DNA of 64,000 nt from Aurantiacibacter suaedae (GCF_005434915.1 NZ_SKCG01000003.1:587838-651837); one strand, 5' to 3'. Counted from the first letter of the stretch, positions 29,410 through 38,508 are shown. Notes: generated by a model from the sequence alone, not told the origin. Numbers and translations: made by a program.

Positions 29410-29427
29410 AAGGCAACTTGGCGACAG
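29410..29427 (-). promoter_or_regulatory. Possible degenerate Pho box upstream of phoX
   Basis: On the minus strand the sequence reads CTGTCGC-CAAG-TTGCCTT, about 70-85 bases before the phoX start. The first half-site resembles the PhoB half-site CTGTCAT/C; the second matches about four of seven positions. A direct-repeat spacing of 11 bases fits a Pho box. Weak evidence. Confidence 0.3.
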
Positions 29428-29451
29428 TTTGGTGTCTAATGGGTGTCCTGT

Positions 29452-30054
29452 CTAGCTTGCGAGCTTGGCAGCCGTCGCACCAACGCGCTTGCCGAGGTAG
29501 CGGGCACCGGCCAGCTCGGTCTCGCTCGGCTGGCGCGCGCCGTCCGGCCCGGCAATGGTGGTCGCGCCGTAAGGAGCGCCGCCCTTGACTTCGTCGACCC
29601 CGTTCTGGCCTTCGAAGCCATAGTCGAGCCCGATGATCGACATGCCGAAGTGCAGCATGTTGGTAATCAGCGAGAACAGCGTCGTCTCCTGTCCGCCGTG
29701 CTGCGAGTTCGAAGAGGTGAAGGCCGCGCCGGGCTTGCCGATCAGCGCGCCCGAGGACCAGATGCCGCCGCAGGTGTCGAGGAATGACGCCATCTGGCTC
29801 GGCAGTCGGCCAAAGCGGGTGGGGGCGCCGAACACCACGCCATCGTAATTAGCGAGCGCGTCCGGCCCTTCGATCAGCGGGTGGTTCTCGTTATGTGAAA
29901 AGCCGAAGTTCTCGACGATGTCGGTAGGGGCCGTTTCGGGCACGCGGCGAATGTCGCATTCGGCACCGCTTTCGCGCACACCGTCAGCGATGGCCTCGGC
30001 CATCTGGGAGGTGTGGCCGTAAGACGAATAATAGAGCACGAGAACGCGAGCCAT
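29452..30054 (-). CDS. wrbA: NAD(P)H:quinone oxidoreductase WrbA
   Basis: Tetrameric flavodoxin-like enzyme that reduces quinones by two electrons and protects from redox stress. 200 residues, matching the family. [20 protein letters not shown] is the FMN phosphate-binding loop; [19 protein letters not shown] and [14 protein letters not shown] are hallmark WrbA segments. Start at 30054 set by the family N-terminus [11 protein letters not shown] with AAGGAAA upstream. It diverges from tRNA-Phe. Confidence 0.94.
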   Translation of the reverse strand: MARVLVLYYSSYGHTSQMAEAIADGVRESGAECDIRRVPETAPTDIVENFGFSHNENHPLIEGPDALANYDGVVFGAPTRFGRLPSQMASFLDTCGGIWSSGALIGKPGAAFTSSNSQHGGQETTLFSLITNMLHFGMSIIGLDYGFEGQNGVDEVKGGAPYGATTIAGPDGARQPSETELAGARYLGKRVGATAAKLAS

Positions 30055-30244
30055 GGTGTTTCCTTCGTTTGCAGGGTTTGCCAGAGGCAATGGGCGAGCC
30101 CCCGCACAGTTCCGGCTTCGGGAAAATTTGCGATAAGGGCAACAAAAGCGTTGGAAGGGCCTTGCCAAGCTCGCGCAGCTTCGCCATAGGGCCGCTTCCA
30201 ATTTGCTCGCCGGGCGCTTCGAAGATGTCCGACGCAGGAGCAAT

Positions 30245-30319
30245 GCCTGGGTAGCTCAGTGGTAGAGCAGACGATTGAAAATCGTCGTGTCGGTGGTTCG
30301 ACTCCGCCCCCGGGCACCA
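30245..30319 (+). tRNA. tRNA-Phe (GAA)
   Basis: 75-base tRNA with acceptor stem GCCTGGG/CCCGGGC (one G-T pair), D arm GCTC...GAGC, anticodon stem GACGA/TCGTC with loop TTGAAAA (anticodon GAA), T stem GGTGG/CCGCC with loop TTCGACT, discriminator A and an encoded CCA. All four arms fold. The tRNA faces yacG. Confidence 0.97.
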
Positions 30320-30339
30320 CTCCCCCCAAGGGGAGCGGT
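30316..30339. terminator. Hairpin between tRNA-Phe and yacG
   Basis: Stem ACCaCTCCCC with GGGGAGcGGT (nine pairs, one mismatch), loop CCAA. It overlaps the tRNA CCA end. No T run, but the position between converging transcripts suggests termination. Confidence 0.45.
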
Positions 30340-30344
30340 GTGGA

Positions 30345-30515
30345 TCAGCTTTCCTTGGCGATATCTTCAGGATCGGCCGGCGGGCCGGGCACGGCATAGC
30401 CATCGCCGAACCACTGCGCGAGGTCGCGGTCGCGGCAGCGGCTGGAGCAGAACGGCGAGAATTCCTCGCTACGGGGTTTCTTGCAGATCGGGCAGGGGCG
30501 TGTGCTTGCAGTCAT
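30345..30515 (-). CDS. yacG: DNA gyrase inhibitor YacG (small zinc protein)
   Basis: 56-residue protein, easily missed because of its size. It begins MTASTRPCPICKKP and contains FCSSRCRDRDLAQWF; the four cysteines CxxC...CxxxC form the YacG zinc knuckle, and the DLAQWF-G-Y-VPG pattern is characteristic. Its ATG overlaps the stop of the RNase E/G-like gene by four bases (ATGA). In E. coli YacG binds GyrB and inhibits gyrase; here the role is by homology. Confidence 0.93.
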   Translation of the reverse strand: MTASTRPCPICKKPRSEEFSPFCSSRCRDRDLAQWFGDGYAVPGPPADPEDIAKES

Positions 30516-31465
30516 GATGTGAGTAGCTGGGCTTGCGGGGCCTCCAGCGCAAGGGCCGGATCGGTTTCGAGGCGGACCTGCTTGCCGGTACGGCGGGCCA
30601 GCTCATCCAGCCATTCCGGCTTTATCTTGGCTTTCAGCGCCGGGTGGACGCGCAGCGCCAGGATTGCGCCCGTTCCTTCCGCTCTTTCGCCCACGCGCAT
30701 GGCGTAGCGCGCGGCAAGGCCGGTGCGGCTGGTGGCGAAGCGGTGCAGCAGCGACGGGCCTTCGAGCCGTGCCACGATATGCAAGAAGCCGAATCCGTTG
30801 ATCGCGGTGCGCTCGTGCGGCCACTGTGCCAAAGCCTGCGCGAGCGCCTCGTCGATAGCCTTGCGGTCGGCCTTGGCGGCGAGGGTGGGAAAATCGATCC
30901 CGATGGAGCCGCCGAGATCGAATAGCGGCAACGCCTCCGCCAGGGCGGGTATGGCAGCCAGTGCCAGTTCGCGCGGCGGCAGGTCGCCGTCGATGTCTGC
31001 CAGCGTCATCGCCGGGGTGGCGCTGAACAGCAGCGCGCCGCCAGGAAAGGCGATTTCGCCCGAAGAGGCATTGTGCCACAAGTCTTCCCACATGCCGGTG
31101 GGGAAGCGATGCACCTCGCGGCCCTCGGTAAAGGGTGAGGGGCTGATGGCTTGCCTGTCATAGAGCCGCCCCTGCGCACGCTTGAGGCGACCACGCTCTG
31201 CGATCCGGGCGCGGGTTATCAGGACGTCGCAGGTGGAGCCTTCGGTGACGTCAGGCGGAAGACGGTCGACCAGCACCTCGGTGCCGCTGTCTGCAAGCGC
31301 GGTGCCGCGCTTCGAGCCAGACGCGCGGGCGACAAGTTTCGCGGACACTACCGAGCCCGCCACCAGTTCACCCGGCCATTGCATCTTTGCCGCCAGCGCC
31401 CGGTCGCCGTCGACCAGCAATGCGCGGTCTTCACCAATTCCGCGCTCGATCAGCCACTCAGCCAA
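30512..31465 (-). CDS. Ribonuclease E/G-like protein, short form
   Basis: 317-residue protein, much shorter than RNase E (about 1000) or RNase G (about 490). An N-terminal S1-like region precedes a core with LADIDGD and GGSIGIDFPTL, which align by eye with the two catalytic Asp motifs of RNase E. The Zn-link CPxC is absent. It lies between maf and yacG, overlapping maf by eight bases and yacG by four; infA-maf-RNase-yacG is a recurrent alphaproteobacterial cluster. Endoribonuclease activity is likely but unproven. Confidence 0.8.
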   Translation of the reverse strand: MAEWLIERGIGEDRALLVDGDRALAAKMQWPGELVAGSVVSAKLVARASGSKRGTALADSGTEVLVDRLPPDVTEGSTCDVLITRARIAERGRLKRAQGRLYDRQAISPSPFTEGREVHRFPTGMWEDLWHNASSGEIAFPGGALLFSATPAMTLADIDGDLPPRELALAAIPALAEALPLFDLGGSIGIDFPTLAAKADRKAIDEALAQALAQWPHERTAINGFGFLHIVARLEGPSLLHRFATSRTGLAARYAMRVGERAEGTGAILALRVHPALKAKIKPEWLDELARRTGKQVRLETDPALALEAPQAQLLTS

Positions 31466-32045
31466 TGACGAACCCGGCGGCCTTGAGCAGCGCGCGTGTC
31501 TCGTATAGCGGCAGGCCCATCACGCCCGAATGGCTGCCCCTGATCCATTCGATCAGCGCCTCGGCCTGGCCCTGGATGGCATAGCCGCCCGCCTTGCCCT
31601 CCCATTCGCCGCTTGCGATGTAGGCCTCGATCTCCTCTTCGGACAGGCGCTTGAACTTCAGCTGCGTCTCGCTCAGCCGTTCGCGCAAGGTTCCATCGGG
31701 CGCCATCAGCGCCACGCTGGAAAGCACACGGTGGCGGCGGCCCGAGATCAGCGCCAGGCACTTGCGCGCGGTCGCCTCGTCCTCAGCCTTGGGCAGGATG
31801 CGCCGTCCGCAAGAAACCACCGTATCGCCCGCGAGCACGAAGCCGCTGCCATCGTGCGCAGCCTGCGCCTTTTCGCGCGCCATGCGTTCGGCGTAGGGGC
31901 GGGGGAGTTCGTCCTTGTGCGGGGTCTCGTCGATCTGTGCGGGCGCAACAGCATCGGGCGCAATGCCAAGCCGGGCAAGCAGATCGCGCCGCCGCGGGCT
32001 GGCCGAAGCGAGGATCAGGCGAAGGTCTGACAGGTGTGCGGCCAT
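31458..32045 (-). CDS. maf: Maf-like nucleotide pyrophosphatase
   Basis: 195 residues from ATG 32045. Maf proteins hydrolyse non-canonical or modified nucleoside triphosphates. The signature LILASASPRRRDLL is at residues 10-23, with the catalytic Asp in FVLAGDTVVSCGRR and the downstream GGYAIQGQAEALIEWI. The dTTP/UTP versus m7GTP subclass cannot be assigned by eye. The 34 residues upstream of the chosen start do not resemble the family. Confidence 0.9.
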   Translation of the reverse strand: MAAHLSDLRLILASASPRRRDLLARLGIAPDAVAPAQIDETPHKDELPRPYAERMAREKAQAAHDGSGFVLAGDTVVSCGRRILPKAEDEATARKCLALISGRRHRVLSSVALMAPDGTLRERLSETQLKFKRLSEEEIEAYIASGEWEGKAGGYAIQGQAEALIEWIRGSHSGVMGLPLYETRALLKAAGFVIG

Positions 32046-32056
32046 GACCGCGCGCT

Positions 32057-32308
32057 TTAACCGGTGTAGCCGGGCGGGCCGCCGCGACCGGGCATGAAGC
32101 GATAGGTAATGCGCGCCTTCGTAAGGTCGTAAGGCGTCAGCTCGCACAGCACCTCGTCACCGACCAGCACGCGAATGCGGTTCTTGCGCATCCGGCCAGC
32201 GGTGTGGCCAAGCACTTCGTGACCGTTTTCGAGCTCCACCCGGAACATCGCGTTAGGCAGCAGTTCGACCACCTTGCCGCGCATTTCGAGGAGTTCTTCT
32301 TTGGCCAT
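32057..32308 (-). CDS. infA: Translation initiation factor IF-1
   Basis: OB-fold factor that binds the ribosomal A site during initiation. 83 residues: the first 70 match IF-1 ([38 protein letters not shown]), and a Gly/Pro-rich tail of about 12 residues ([13 protein letters not shown]) extends beyond the E. coli protein (72 residues). It is first of the infA-maf-RNase-yacG operon and diverges from the second receptor. Confidence 0.95.
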   Translation of the reverse strand: MAKEELLEMRGKVVELLPNAMFRVELENGHEVLGHTAGRMRKNRIRVLVGDEVLCELTPYDLTKARITYRFMPGRGGPPGYTG

Positions 32309-32541
32309 ATGTCGTCCGGTGCTTTCTCTTACTCGTCAGGCGAGTGGGCGGCGCCATAGACTGCAAACAGGCAAAAGGGAAGAGGCTCAGGTTAATGGCG
32401 CGCCATTCCTGCACAGCGGCGGAGCTTCTGCGCGATCCGCGATACAATTGCGACACTTTATTACCCAGCATTGCTTGTGTGCTGATGCACCGCACCACAT
32501 AGCTTGCTCGGGGATGGGAAACATTATTTCAATCGTGTGAG

Positions 32542-35325
32542 GTGAGTTTGTCGTCGTCCCATCAAGTCAGCCTGCTTACGCTGGCCGTGGCCCTTGCCGC
32601 AGCGCCTGTATTCCCGCTCGCCGCCGAGAGCGCGCCTTCCGCGCAGGCGGGCGACCAGCCGGAATCCGGCCCCGAACCCGAAGATCCTACATATGACGAA
32701 AACACCATCGTCGTCAGCGGGGCGCGGGTTATCGGCGAGGTCGACGCGCCGCAGCCGCCGATCCTCGAACTCGATGCCGCCGATATTGCCGCCTATGGCG
32801 CAGGGTCGATCGCCGATCTGATCGAAGCGCTGGGCGCCGACGTATCGAGCAACCGCGGGCGCGGCGGGGGCGGGCCGGTGTTTCTGGTGGGCGGCGTGCG
32901 CATCGCCTCGTTCCGCGAGCTGCGCAGTTTCCCGCCCGAAGCTATCGAGAAGGTCGAGGTGTTTAGTGAGGAAGTGGCGCAGCAATATGGCTATGCGCCC
33001 AACCAGCGCGTGGTGAACTTCATCCTGAAGGACAATTTCTCCAGCCGCGAGATCGAAGTCGAATATGGTCAGCCGTTTGATGGCGGATACTCGACGCAGG
33101 AGGTGGAAGGCACCTATGTCCGCATCGACGGGCCGAGCCGCCTCAACCTCAACCTCGAATGGAACAATTCGAGCCTGCTGACCGAGGGCGAACGCGGTGT
33201 GGTGCAGGCCGAAAGCAGCACGCCGACCTTCGCTATCGATCCCGACCCTGCCGACTATCGCAGCCTCGTCGCCGACAGCGCCGACCTTGAGGCAACGCTC
33301 AACTGGGCGAGAAGCCTCGGCGCGGGGGCTTCGCTAAGCGTGAACGGCACTTTCGAGCGCGAGGACAGTCTGCGGCTTCAGGGCCTCGACGAAGTGACGC
33401 TGAGCGATGGCACCGACACCGTACGGCGCGTGTTCAACGCCGCGAACCCGATCACGGTCGACCGTCGGACCGAGACCTATTCAGGGGCGGCCACACTCAA
33501 CTTCGGGCTGGGCGACTGGGAGATGACCGGCACCGCCGATGCCACCTTCGCCCATGCCCGCAGCGTGATCGGGCAGCGGGTCGAGACCGCCGCTATCGAG
33601 GAGGCCGCGAGCGCAGGCACGTTGCCGCTCGATGCCGATCTTGATGGCCTGTTCGATCCTGCCGGCAGCGAAACCGCGCTGACCGACACCTACACTATCA
33701 ATACGCTGCTGACGGCACGGAGCCTGCCGCTCTATCTTCCGGCAGGCGATCTTTCGGTCACGCTGACCACCGGCTACCGCTGGAACGGGATCGACAGCGA
33801 GGATACGCGCAACCCCGGCGTGGTGACCGACCTAAACCGCGGGCGTTTGCAGGCTGGCGTCAACCTCGGCGTGCCGCTGACCAGCCGCGACGAGGACTTT
33901 CTTGGAGCGGTGGGCGACATCAGCCTCAACCTCAGCGCCGGGGTGGACGATCTCACCGACTTTGGCACGCTCACCAACTGGACGGCGGGCGTGACCTGGG
34001 GGCTGACCGACAAGCTGACGCTCAACGCCAGCTACATCAACCGCGAGGATGCGCCATCGCTGAGCGAACTCGGCAGCCCCGAGATCGCCACGCCCAACGT
34101 GCCGTTCTACGACCTTTCGCGCGATGAGACGGTGCTCGTCACGACACTTTCCGGCGGCAATCCCAACCTTGCCAAGCAAACGCAGAGCGATTGGAAGGTC
34201 GGCCTGCAATGGGACTTGCCGGTGTTCGACCGTTCGAATCTGACCGTCGACTATATCCGCAACCACTCTGAGAACGTCAGCGGCAGCTTCCCCACGCTGA
34301 CCCCGGCAATCGAAGCCGCCTTTCCGGACCGCGTGACGCGCGATCCCGTGGGCGGCCAGATCGTCAGCATCAACCAGCGCCCGGTGACCTTTGCCGAGCA
34401 GGATGTCGAGCGGATCGCGGTCGGGCTGAACTTCTCGGGCCAGTTTGCCAAGCCTGAAGCATCGGACGGCGGCCCTGGACGTGGCGGCGCGGATGGTCCG
34501 GCGCGGATGGCGGGCGGCCCGATTGGCGGCGGCGATCCCGAGCGCTTCGCCGCTTTGCGCAAGCAATTCTGCGCAGCCGAACCTGCCGACATGCTCGCGC
34601 TGCTCAATCGCGCACTGGCCGCATCGGCGGCGGGCGAGGCCATGCCTGCCGGGCCCGATGGCCAGCCGCTGGCGATTCCGCCGCAGATGCTCCAGCGCCT
34701 CGCCGGAGAGGACGGAAAGGTCGATCCGGAACGCTTCGCGCAGATGCGCGAGCGGATGTGCAGCGGTGACGGTCCTGGAGGCGCGCAGGCGCGCGGCTCT
34801 GGTGGAGGCCGAGGTTTCGGTCCTCGCGGCGGCGGCGATGGCGGCGGGCGCTGGTTCTTCAACGTGAATTACCAGTATGACCTTGCCAACACGGTGCTGA
34901 TCGCGCCGGGTGTGCCCGTGCTCGACCTGCTCGACGGCGATGCGATTGCTGGCGGCGGTCAGGCGGCACATACGGTCAATCTGCGTTCGGGCGCGTTCTA
35001 CGAGGGCTTCGGTCTCATCACTTTCTGGAACTACGCCAGCGCCACACGGCTCGATGGTTCGGGACTGCCCGGCAGCACCGACCTCTATTTCAGCGACCTG
35101 CTGACGATCAACTTCCGCGCCTTTGCCGATCTGGGTGCGCAGGAGAAGCTGGTCGCAGCCGCGCCATTCCTCGAAAATGCGCGGGTCGGCATCGGGGTGG
35201 ATAACCTGTTCGATGCGCGCCAGCGGGTGACTGACAGCAACGGCGAGGTGCCGCTGCGCTATCAGCCGCTGCTGATCGACCCGGTGGGACGCAGCTTCGA
35301 GATCGAGTTCCGCAAGCTGTTCTGA
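32542..35325 (+). CDS. TonB-dependent receptor with Gly/Arg-rich insert
   Basis: 927 residues with a GTG start preceded by GTGAGGT. The signal peptide reaches about residue 28, then an acidic/Pro-rich linker and ENTIVVSGARV, where a TonB box would sit. A plug domain of about 60-170 (GSIADLIEALGADVSSNRGR) lacks the usual carboxyl-rich features of siderophore receptors. The barrel follows and ends EIEFRKLF. Residues about 640-773 (nt 34460-34860) are an insert of Gly/Arg-rich runs flanking two similar units, GDPERFAALRKQFC and VDPERFAQMRERMC, probably an extracellular loop. The substrate is unknown. Confidence 0.85.
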   Translation: MSLSSSHQVSLLTLAVALAAAPVFPLAAESAPSAQAGDQPESGPEPEDPTYDENTIVVSGARVIGEVDAPQPPILELDAADIAAYGAGSIADLIEALGADVSSNRGRGGGGPVFLVGGVRIASFRELRSFPPEAIEKVEVFSEEVAQQYGYAPNQRVVNFILKDNFSSREIEVEYGQPFDGGYSTQEVEGTYVRIDGPSRLNLNLEWNNSSLLTEGERGVVQAESSTPTFAIDPDPADYRSLVADSADLEATLNWARSLGAGASLSVNGTFEREDSLRLQGLDEVTLSDGTDTVRRVFNAANPITVDRRTETYSGAATLNFGLGDWEMTGTADATFAHARSVIGQRVETAAIEEAASAGTLPLDADLDGLFDPAGSETALTDTYTINTLLTARSLPLYLPAGDLSVTLTTGYRWNGIDSEDTRNPGVVTDLNRGRLQAGVNLGVPLTSRDEDFLGAVGDISLNLSAGVDDLTDFGTLTNWTAGVTWGLTDKLTLNASYINREDAPSLSELGSPEIATPNVPFYDLSRDETVLVTTLSGGNPNLAKQTQSDWKVGLQWDLPVFDRSNLTVDYIRNHSENVSGSFPTLTPAIEAAFPDRVTRDPVGGQIVSINQRPVTFAEQDVERIAVGLNFSGQFAKPEASDGGPGRGGADGPARMAGGPIGGGDPERFAALRKQFCAAEPADMLALLNRALAASAAGEAMPAGPDGQPLAIPPQMLQRLAGEDGKVDPERFAQMRERMCSGDGPGGAQARGSGGGRGFGPRGGGDGGGRWFFNVNYQYDLANTVLIAPGVPVLDLLDGDAIAGGGQAAHTVNLRSGAFYEGFGLITFWNYASATRLDGSGLPGSTDLYFSDLLTINFRAFADLGAQEKLVAAAPFLENARVGIGVDNLFDARQRVTDSNGEVPLRYQPLLIDPVGRSFEIEFRKLF

Positions 35326-35329
35326 GGGG

Positions 35330-36502
35330 TTAGAGCGCCTGCGCCGCCGCGTGCGCGCTCGCCCAGGCCCATTGGAAGTTGTAGCCTCCGAGCCAGCCGG
35401 TTACATCCACCGCCTCGCCGATGGCATATAGGCCGGGCGCTGCCTTGGCCTCCATCGACTGGCTGGATAGCTCGGCGGTGGAAATGCCGCCGACCGTCAC
35501 CTCGGCCTTGGCGAAGCCTTCGCTGCCGTTGGGGCGGAAAGTCCAGCGCGCCAGCCGCGCTTCGGCATCGGCCAGCTTACGGTCGGGCAGGTTGCCGAGA
35601 TCGCCCGCCAAGGCGAGCTTTTCGCCCAGCGCATCGGCCAGCCGGGCTGGCAGGTGGCGGCGCAGCAGTGCGGCGAAGGTGAGACTGGGCTCGGCGCGCT
35701 TGGCCTCGGTGAGCCAGCCGCGCGGGAGGTCGGGCAGGAAGTCGATCGCGATGGGGTTGCCCGGATACCAGTAGGAGCTGACCTGCAGGATCGCCGGGCC
35801 GGAAAGCCCCCGGTGCGTGAACAGCGCGGCCTCGCGGAACGCGGCCTTCTCGCAGGTGGCTTCAACCGGAGCGGACACACCCGACAATTCGCGAAACAGC
35901 AGATCATCCCCGCCCAGCGTGAGCGGCACGAGGGCAGGGCGCGGCTCTACCACCTTGAGGCCGAACTGCCGCGCCAGATCATAAGCGAAGCTTGTCGCGC
36001 CCATCTTCGGAATCGACGGACCGCCGGTGGCGATCACGAGGCTTTGCGCCGAATACTCGCCGTCCTGCGTCGTCACCGTGAAGCGGCCATCGGCATGGGC
36101 CACCGCGCGCACTTCCTGCCCGCATTTCACCGCCCCATCGCCTTTCGCGCATTCGTCCAGCAGCATATCCACGATCTGCCGCGCCGAACCGTCGCAAAAC
36201 AGCTGACCGAGCGTCTTCTCGTGCCAGGCGATGCCGTAGCTCTCCACCAAATCGAGAAAGTCGCGCGAGGTGTAGCGGGCGAGCGCGCTCTTGGCGAAGT
36301 GGCGATTGGCCGAAAGATAGTTGGCAGGGCCGGCGCCGATGTTGGTGAAATTGCACCGCCCGCCGCCCGAAATCAGGATCTTCTTCCCCGGCTCGTTGGC
36401 CTTTTCGAGCACGCAGACACGCTTGCCGCGTTGTCCCGCCAGCGCGGCACAGAACAGCCCCGCCGCGCCGCCGCCCAGAATGATTACGTCATAGTGCTCC
36501 AT
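35330..36502 (-). CDS. HI0933-family FAD-dependent oxidoreductase
   Basis: 390-residue flavoprotein (HI0933/YhiN/BaiN-like). The dinucleotide-binding fold is DVIILGGGAAGLFCAALAGQ at residues 5-24, followed by KILISGGGRCNFTN, the family signature. The C-terminal FAD-binding block is YAIGEAVDVTGWLGGYNFQWA. Start at 36502 is chosen because MEHYDVIILGGG is the usual N-terminus. The substrate is not known. Its coding strand is opposite to uvrC, with 65 bases between starts. Confidence 0.9.
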   Translation of the reverse strand: MEHYDVIILGGGAAGLFCAALAGQRGKRVCVLEKANEPGKKILISGGGRCNFTNIGAGPANYLSANRHFAKSALARYTSRDFLDLVESYGIAWHEKTLGQLFCDGSARQIVDMLLDECAKGDGAVKCGQEVRAVAHADGRFTVTTQDGEYSAQSLVIATGGPSIPKMGATSFAYDLARQFGLKVVEPRPALVPLTLGGDDLLFRELSGVSAPVEATCEKAAFREAALFTHRGLSGPAILQVSSYWYPGNPIAIDFLPDLPRGWLTEAKRAEPSLTFAALLRRHLPARLADALGEKLALAGDLGNLPDRKLADAEARLARWTFRPNGSEGFAKAEVTVGGISTAELSSQSMEAKAAPGLYAIGEAVDVTGWLGGYNFQWAWASAHAAAQAL

Positions 36503-36567
36503 CGCGCCGGGGGTTAGCGCCGTGCGTCCGATTGGCAAGGGCGTGCGCACTGCCTATCTCGGGCCGC

Positions 36568-38508
36568 ATGAGTGACGGAAAGGCAGGACGACCCCACGAT
36601 CCGCGTGGCGCGTCGCGTTTCAACGAAGAGCGTGCCGCCGCGACGGTGAAGGGCGCGCAGCCTGATTTGGAGGCGGGGCTCGCCGCGATCCGCGAGGTGC
36701 AGCGCACGCTCAAGCCCAAGCCGGGCGTGTACCGGATGCTCGATGCCAAGGGCGAGGTGCTCTATGTCGGCAAGGCGCGCAGCCTCAAGGCGCGGGTGGC
36801 GAACTATCTGCAACTGAAGGGCCTGACCAACCGGCTCCAGCGGATGATCAGCCAGACCCGCGCGATGGAAATCGTCACCACCAATTCCGAGGCCGAGGCG
36901 CTGCTGCTCGAAGCGCAGTTCATCAAGCGCTTTCGCCCGCCGTTCAACGTGCTGCTGCGCGATGACAAAAGCTTCCCCTTCATCCTGCTGCGCGAGGGGC
37001 ACGACTATCCGCGGATCATGAAGCACCGCGGCGCGCGGCGGCACAAGGGCAGCTATTTCGGACCTTTCGCCAGCGCCGGTTCGGTCAACACCACGATCAA
37101 TGCGCTGCAAAAACTGTTTCTGCTGCGGAGCTGCACCGACAGCTTCTTCTCCCGCCGCGACCGGCCTTGCCTGCTTTACCAGATCAAACGCTGCTCGGCC
37201 CCCTGCGTGGGGCGGATCGACGAGGCGGGCTATGCCGAACTGGTGCGCGAAGCGAAGGACTTCCTCGGTGGCAAGTCGTCCGCCGTGCAGGCGCGGATCG
37301 AGGCGCAGATGGCCGAGGCGGCGGAAAAGCTCGACTTCGAGACCGCCGCCCTGCTGCGCGACCGGCTGCGCGCGGCGACCTTCATTCAGGGCTCGCAGGC
37401 GGTCAACGCGCAAGGGGTGGGCGATGCCGATGTCTTCGCGCTGGCGGCCAAGGGCGGACAGATCGCGGTGCAGGGTTTCTTCGTGCGCGGCGGGCAGAAC
37501 TGGGGCCATCGCGCCTTCTTCCCTCGCCACATCACCGAGGTGGAGGAGGCCGAGGTACTCGCGCGTGTGCTGGCGCAGTTCTACGAAGAAGTGCCGCCAC
37601 CGCCCACCATTCTGGTCGACCGCGAACTGCCCGAACGCGCGTTGATCGAAGAAGCCTTCGCCGCGCTGGCGGAGCGCAAGGTCGAGATTTCGGTCCCCCA
37701 GCGCGGCGACCGTCGCCGCCTGATGGAGCAGGCGAGCCGCAATGCCGCAGAGGCGCTTGACCGGCGGCTGGCCGAGACGGGAACGCAGGCGAAAATCCAG
37801 CGCGAAATGGCCGAATTCCTCGAACTGGCCGAGGTTCCGCAGCGGGTCGAGGTCTATGACAACAGCCATATTCAGGGCACCAAGGCGGTCGGCGCGATGA
37901 TCGTTGCCGGGCCGGAAGGCTTCGTGAAAAACCAGTACCGCAAGTTCAACATCCGCGAGGCGCAGTCGAACGACGACTTTGCGATGATGCGCGAGGTGAT
38001 GACCCGCCGGTTCGGCCGCGCCATGCAGGAAGACCCCGACCGCGAAGGCGGCATGTGGCCCGATCTCGTGCTGATCGACGGCGGTAAGGGCCAGATGAGC
38101 ACGGTGAAGGACGCGCTGGAGGAACTGGGCGTGGAGGACGTGAACCTCATCGCCATCGCCAAGGGGCCGCACCATGGGCGCGAGGGGCGCGAGGTGTTCC
38201 ATTTTCCCGATGGGCGCGAGAAGATGCTCCCCGTCAATTCGCCGGTGCTGTTCTACCTGCAGCGGCTGCGCGATGAGGTCCACCGCTATGTGATCGGCGC
38301 GCACCGCGACAAGCGCAGCCGCGCCATTTCCGCCTCGCCCTTGGACGAAATTCCCGGCATCGGCCCGGCCCGCAAGCGCGCGCTGCTGCTGCACTTCGGC
38401 ACCGCGAGCAAAGTCCGCGCGGCGGCACTGGACGATCTCAAGCGAGCGCCCGGCGTCAGCGAAAGTGTGGCGCGCAAGATCTATGACTTTTATCATGCGG
38501 GCGGCTGA
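36568..38508 (+). CDS. uvrC: Excinuclease ABC subunit C
   Basis: Makes both incisions in nucleotide excision repair. 646 residues from ATG 36568. The GIY-YIG nuclease domain covers about 52-130 (PGVYRMLDAKGEVLYVGKAR), a UVR UvrB-binding motif is near 245 (AEKLDFETAALLRDRLRA), the RNase H-like nuclease contains VEVYDNSHIQGT and DLVLIDGGKGQ, and the C-terminal helix-hairpin-helix is IPGIGPARKRALLLHFG. It has an N-terminal extension of about 45 residues before GIY-YIG. Confidence 0.97.
   Translation: MSDGKAGRPHDPRGASRFNEERAAATVKGAQPDLEAGLAAIREVQRTLKPKPGVYRMLDAKGEVLYVGKARSLKARVANYLQLKGLTNRLQRMISQTRAMEIVTTNSEAEALLLEAQFIKRFRPPFNVLLRDDKSFPFILLREGHDYPRIMKHRGARRHKGSYFGPFASAGSVNTTINALQKLFLLRSCTDSFFSRRDRPCLLYQIKRCSAPCVGRIDEAGYAELVREAKDFLGGKSSAVQARIEAQMAEAAEKLDFETAALLRDRLRAATFIQGSQAVNAQGVGDADVFALAAKGGQIAVQGFFVRGGQNWGHRAFFPRHITEVEEAEVLARVLAQFYEEVPPPPTILVDRELPERALIEEAFAALAERKVEISVPQRGDRRRLMEQASRNAAEALDRRLAETGTQAKIQREMAEFLELAEVPQRVEVYDNSHIQGTKAVGAMIVAGPEGFVKNQYRKFNIREAQSNDDFAMMREVMTRRFGRAMQEDPDREGGMWPDLVLIDGGKGQMSTVKDALEELGVEDVNLIAIAKGPHHGREGREVFHFPDGREKMLPVNSPVLFYLQRLRDEVHRYVIGAHRDKRSRAISASPLDEIPGIGPARKRALLLHFGTASKVRAAALDDLKRAPGVSESVARKIYDFYHAGG

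Noticed and set aside
30245..30319. tRNA-Phe considered as an integration site of a mobile element
   Set aside because: No integrase, no partial duplicate of the tRNA 3' end, and only core genes are found on both sides.
34460..34860. GC-rich Gly/Arg coding repeats considered as a CRISPR or tandem DNA repeat
   Set aside because: The repeats are irregular at DNA level and stay in frame, so they are protein low-complexity sequence.
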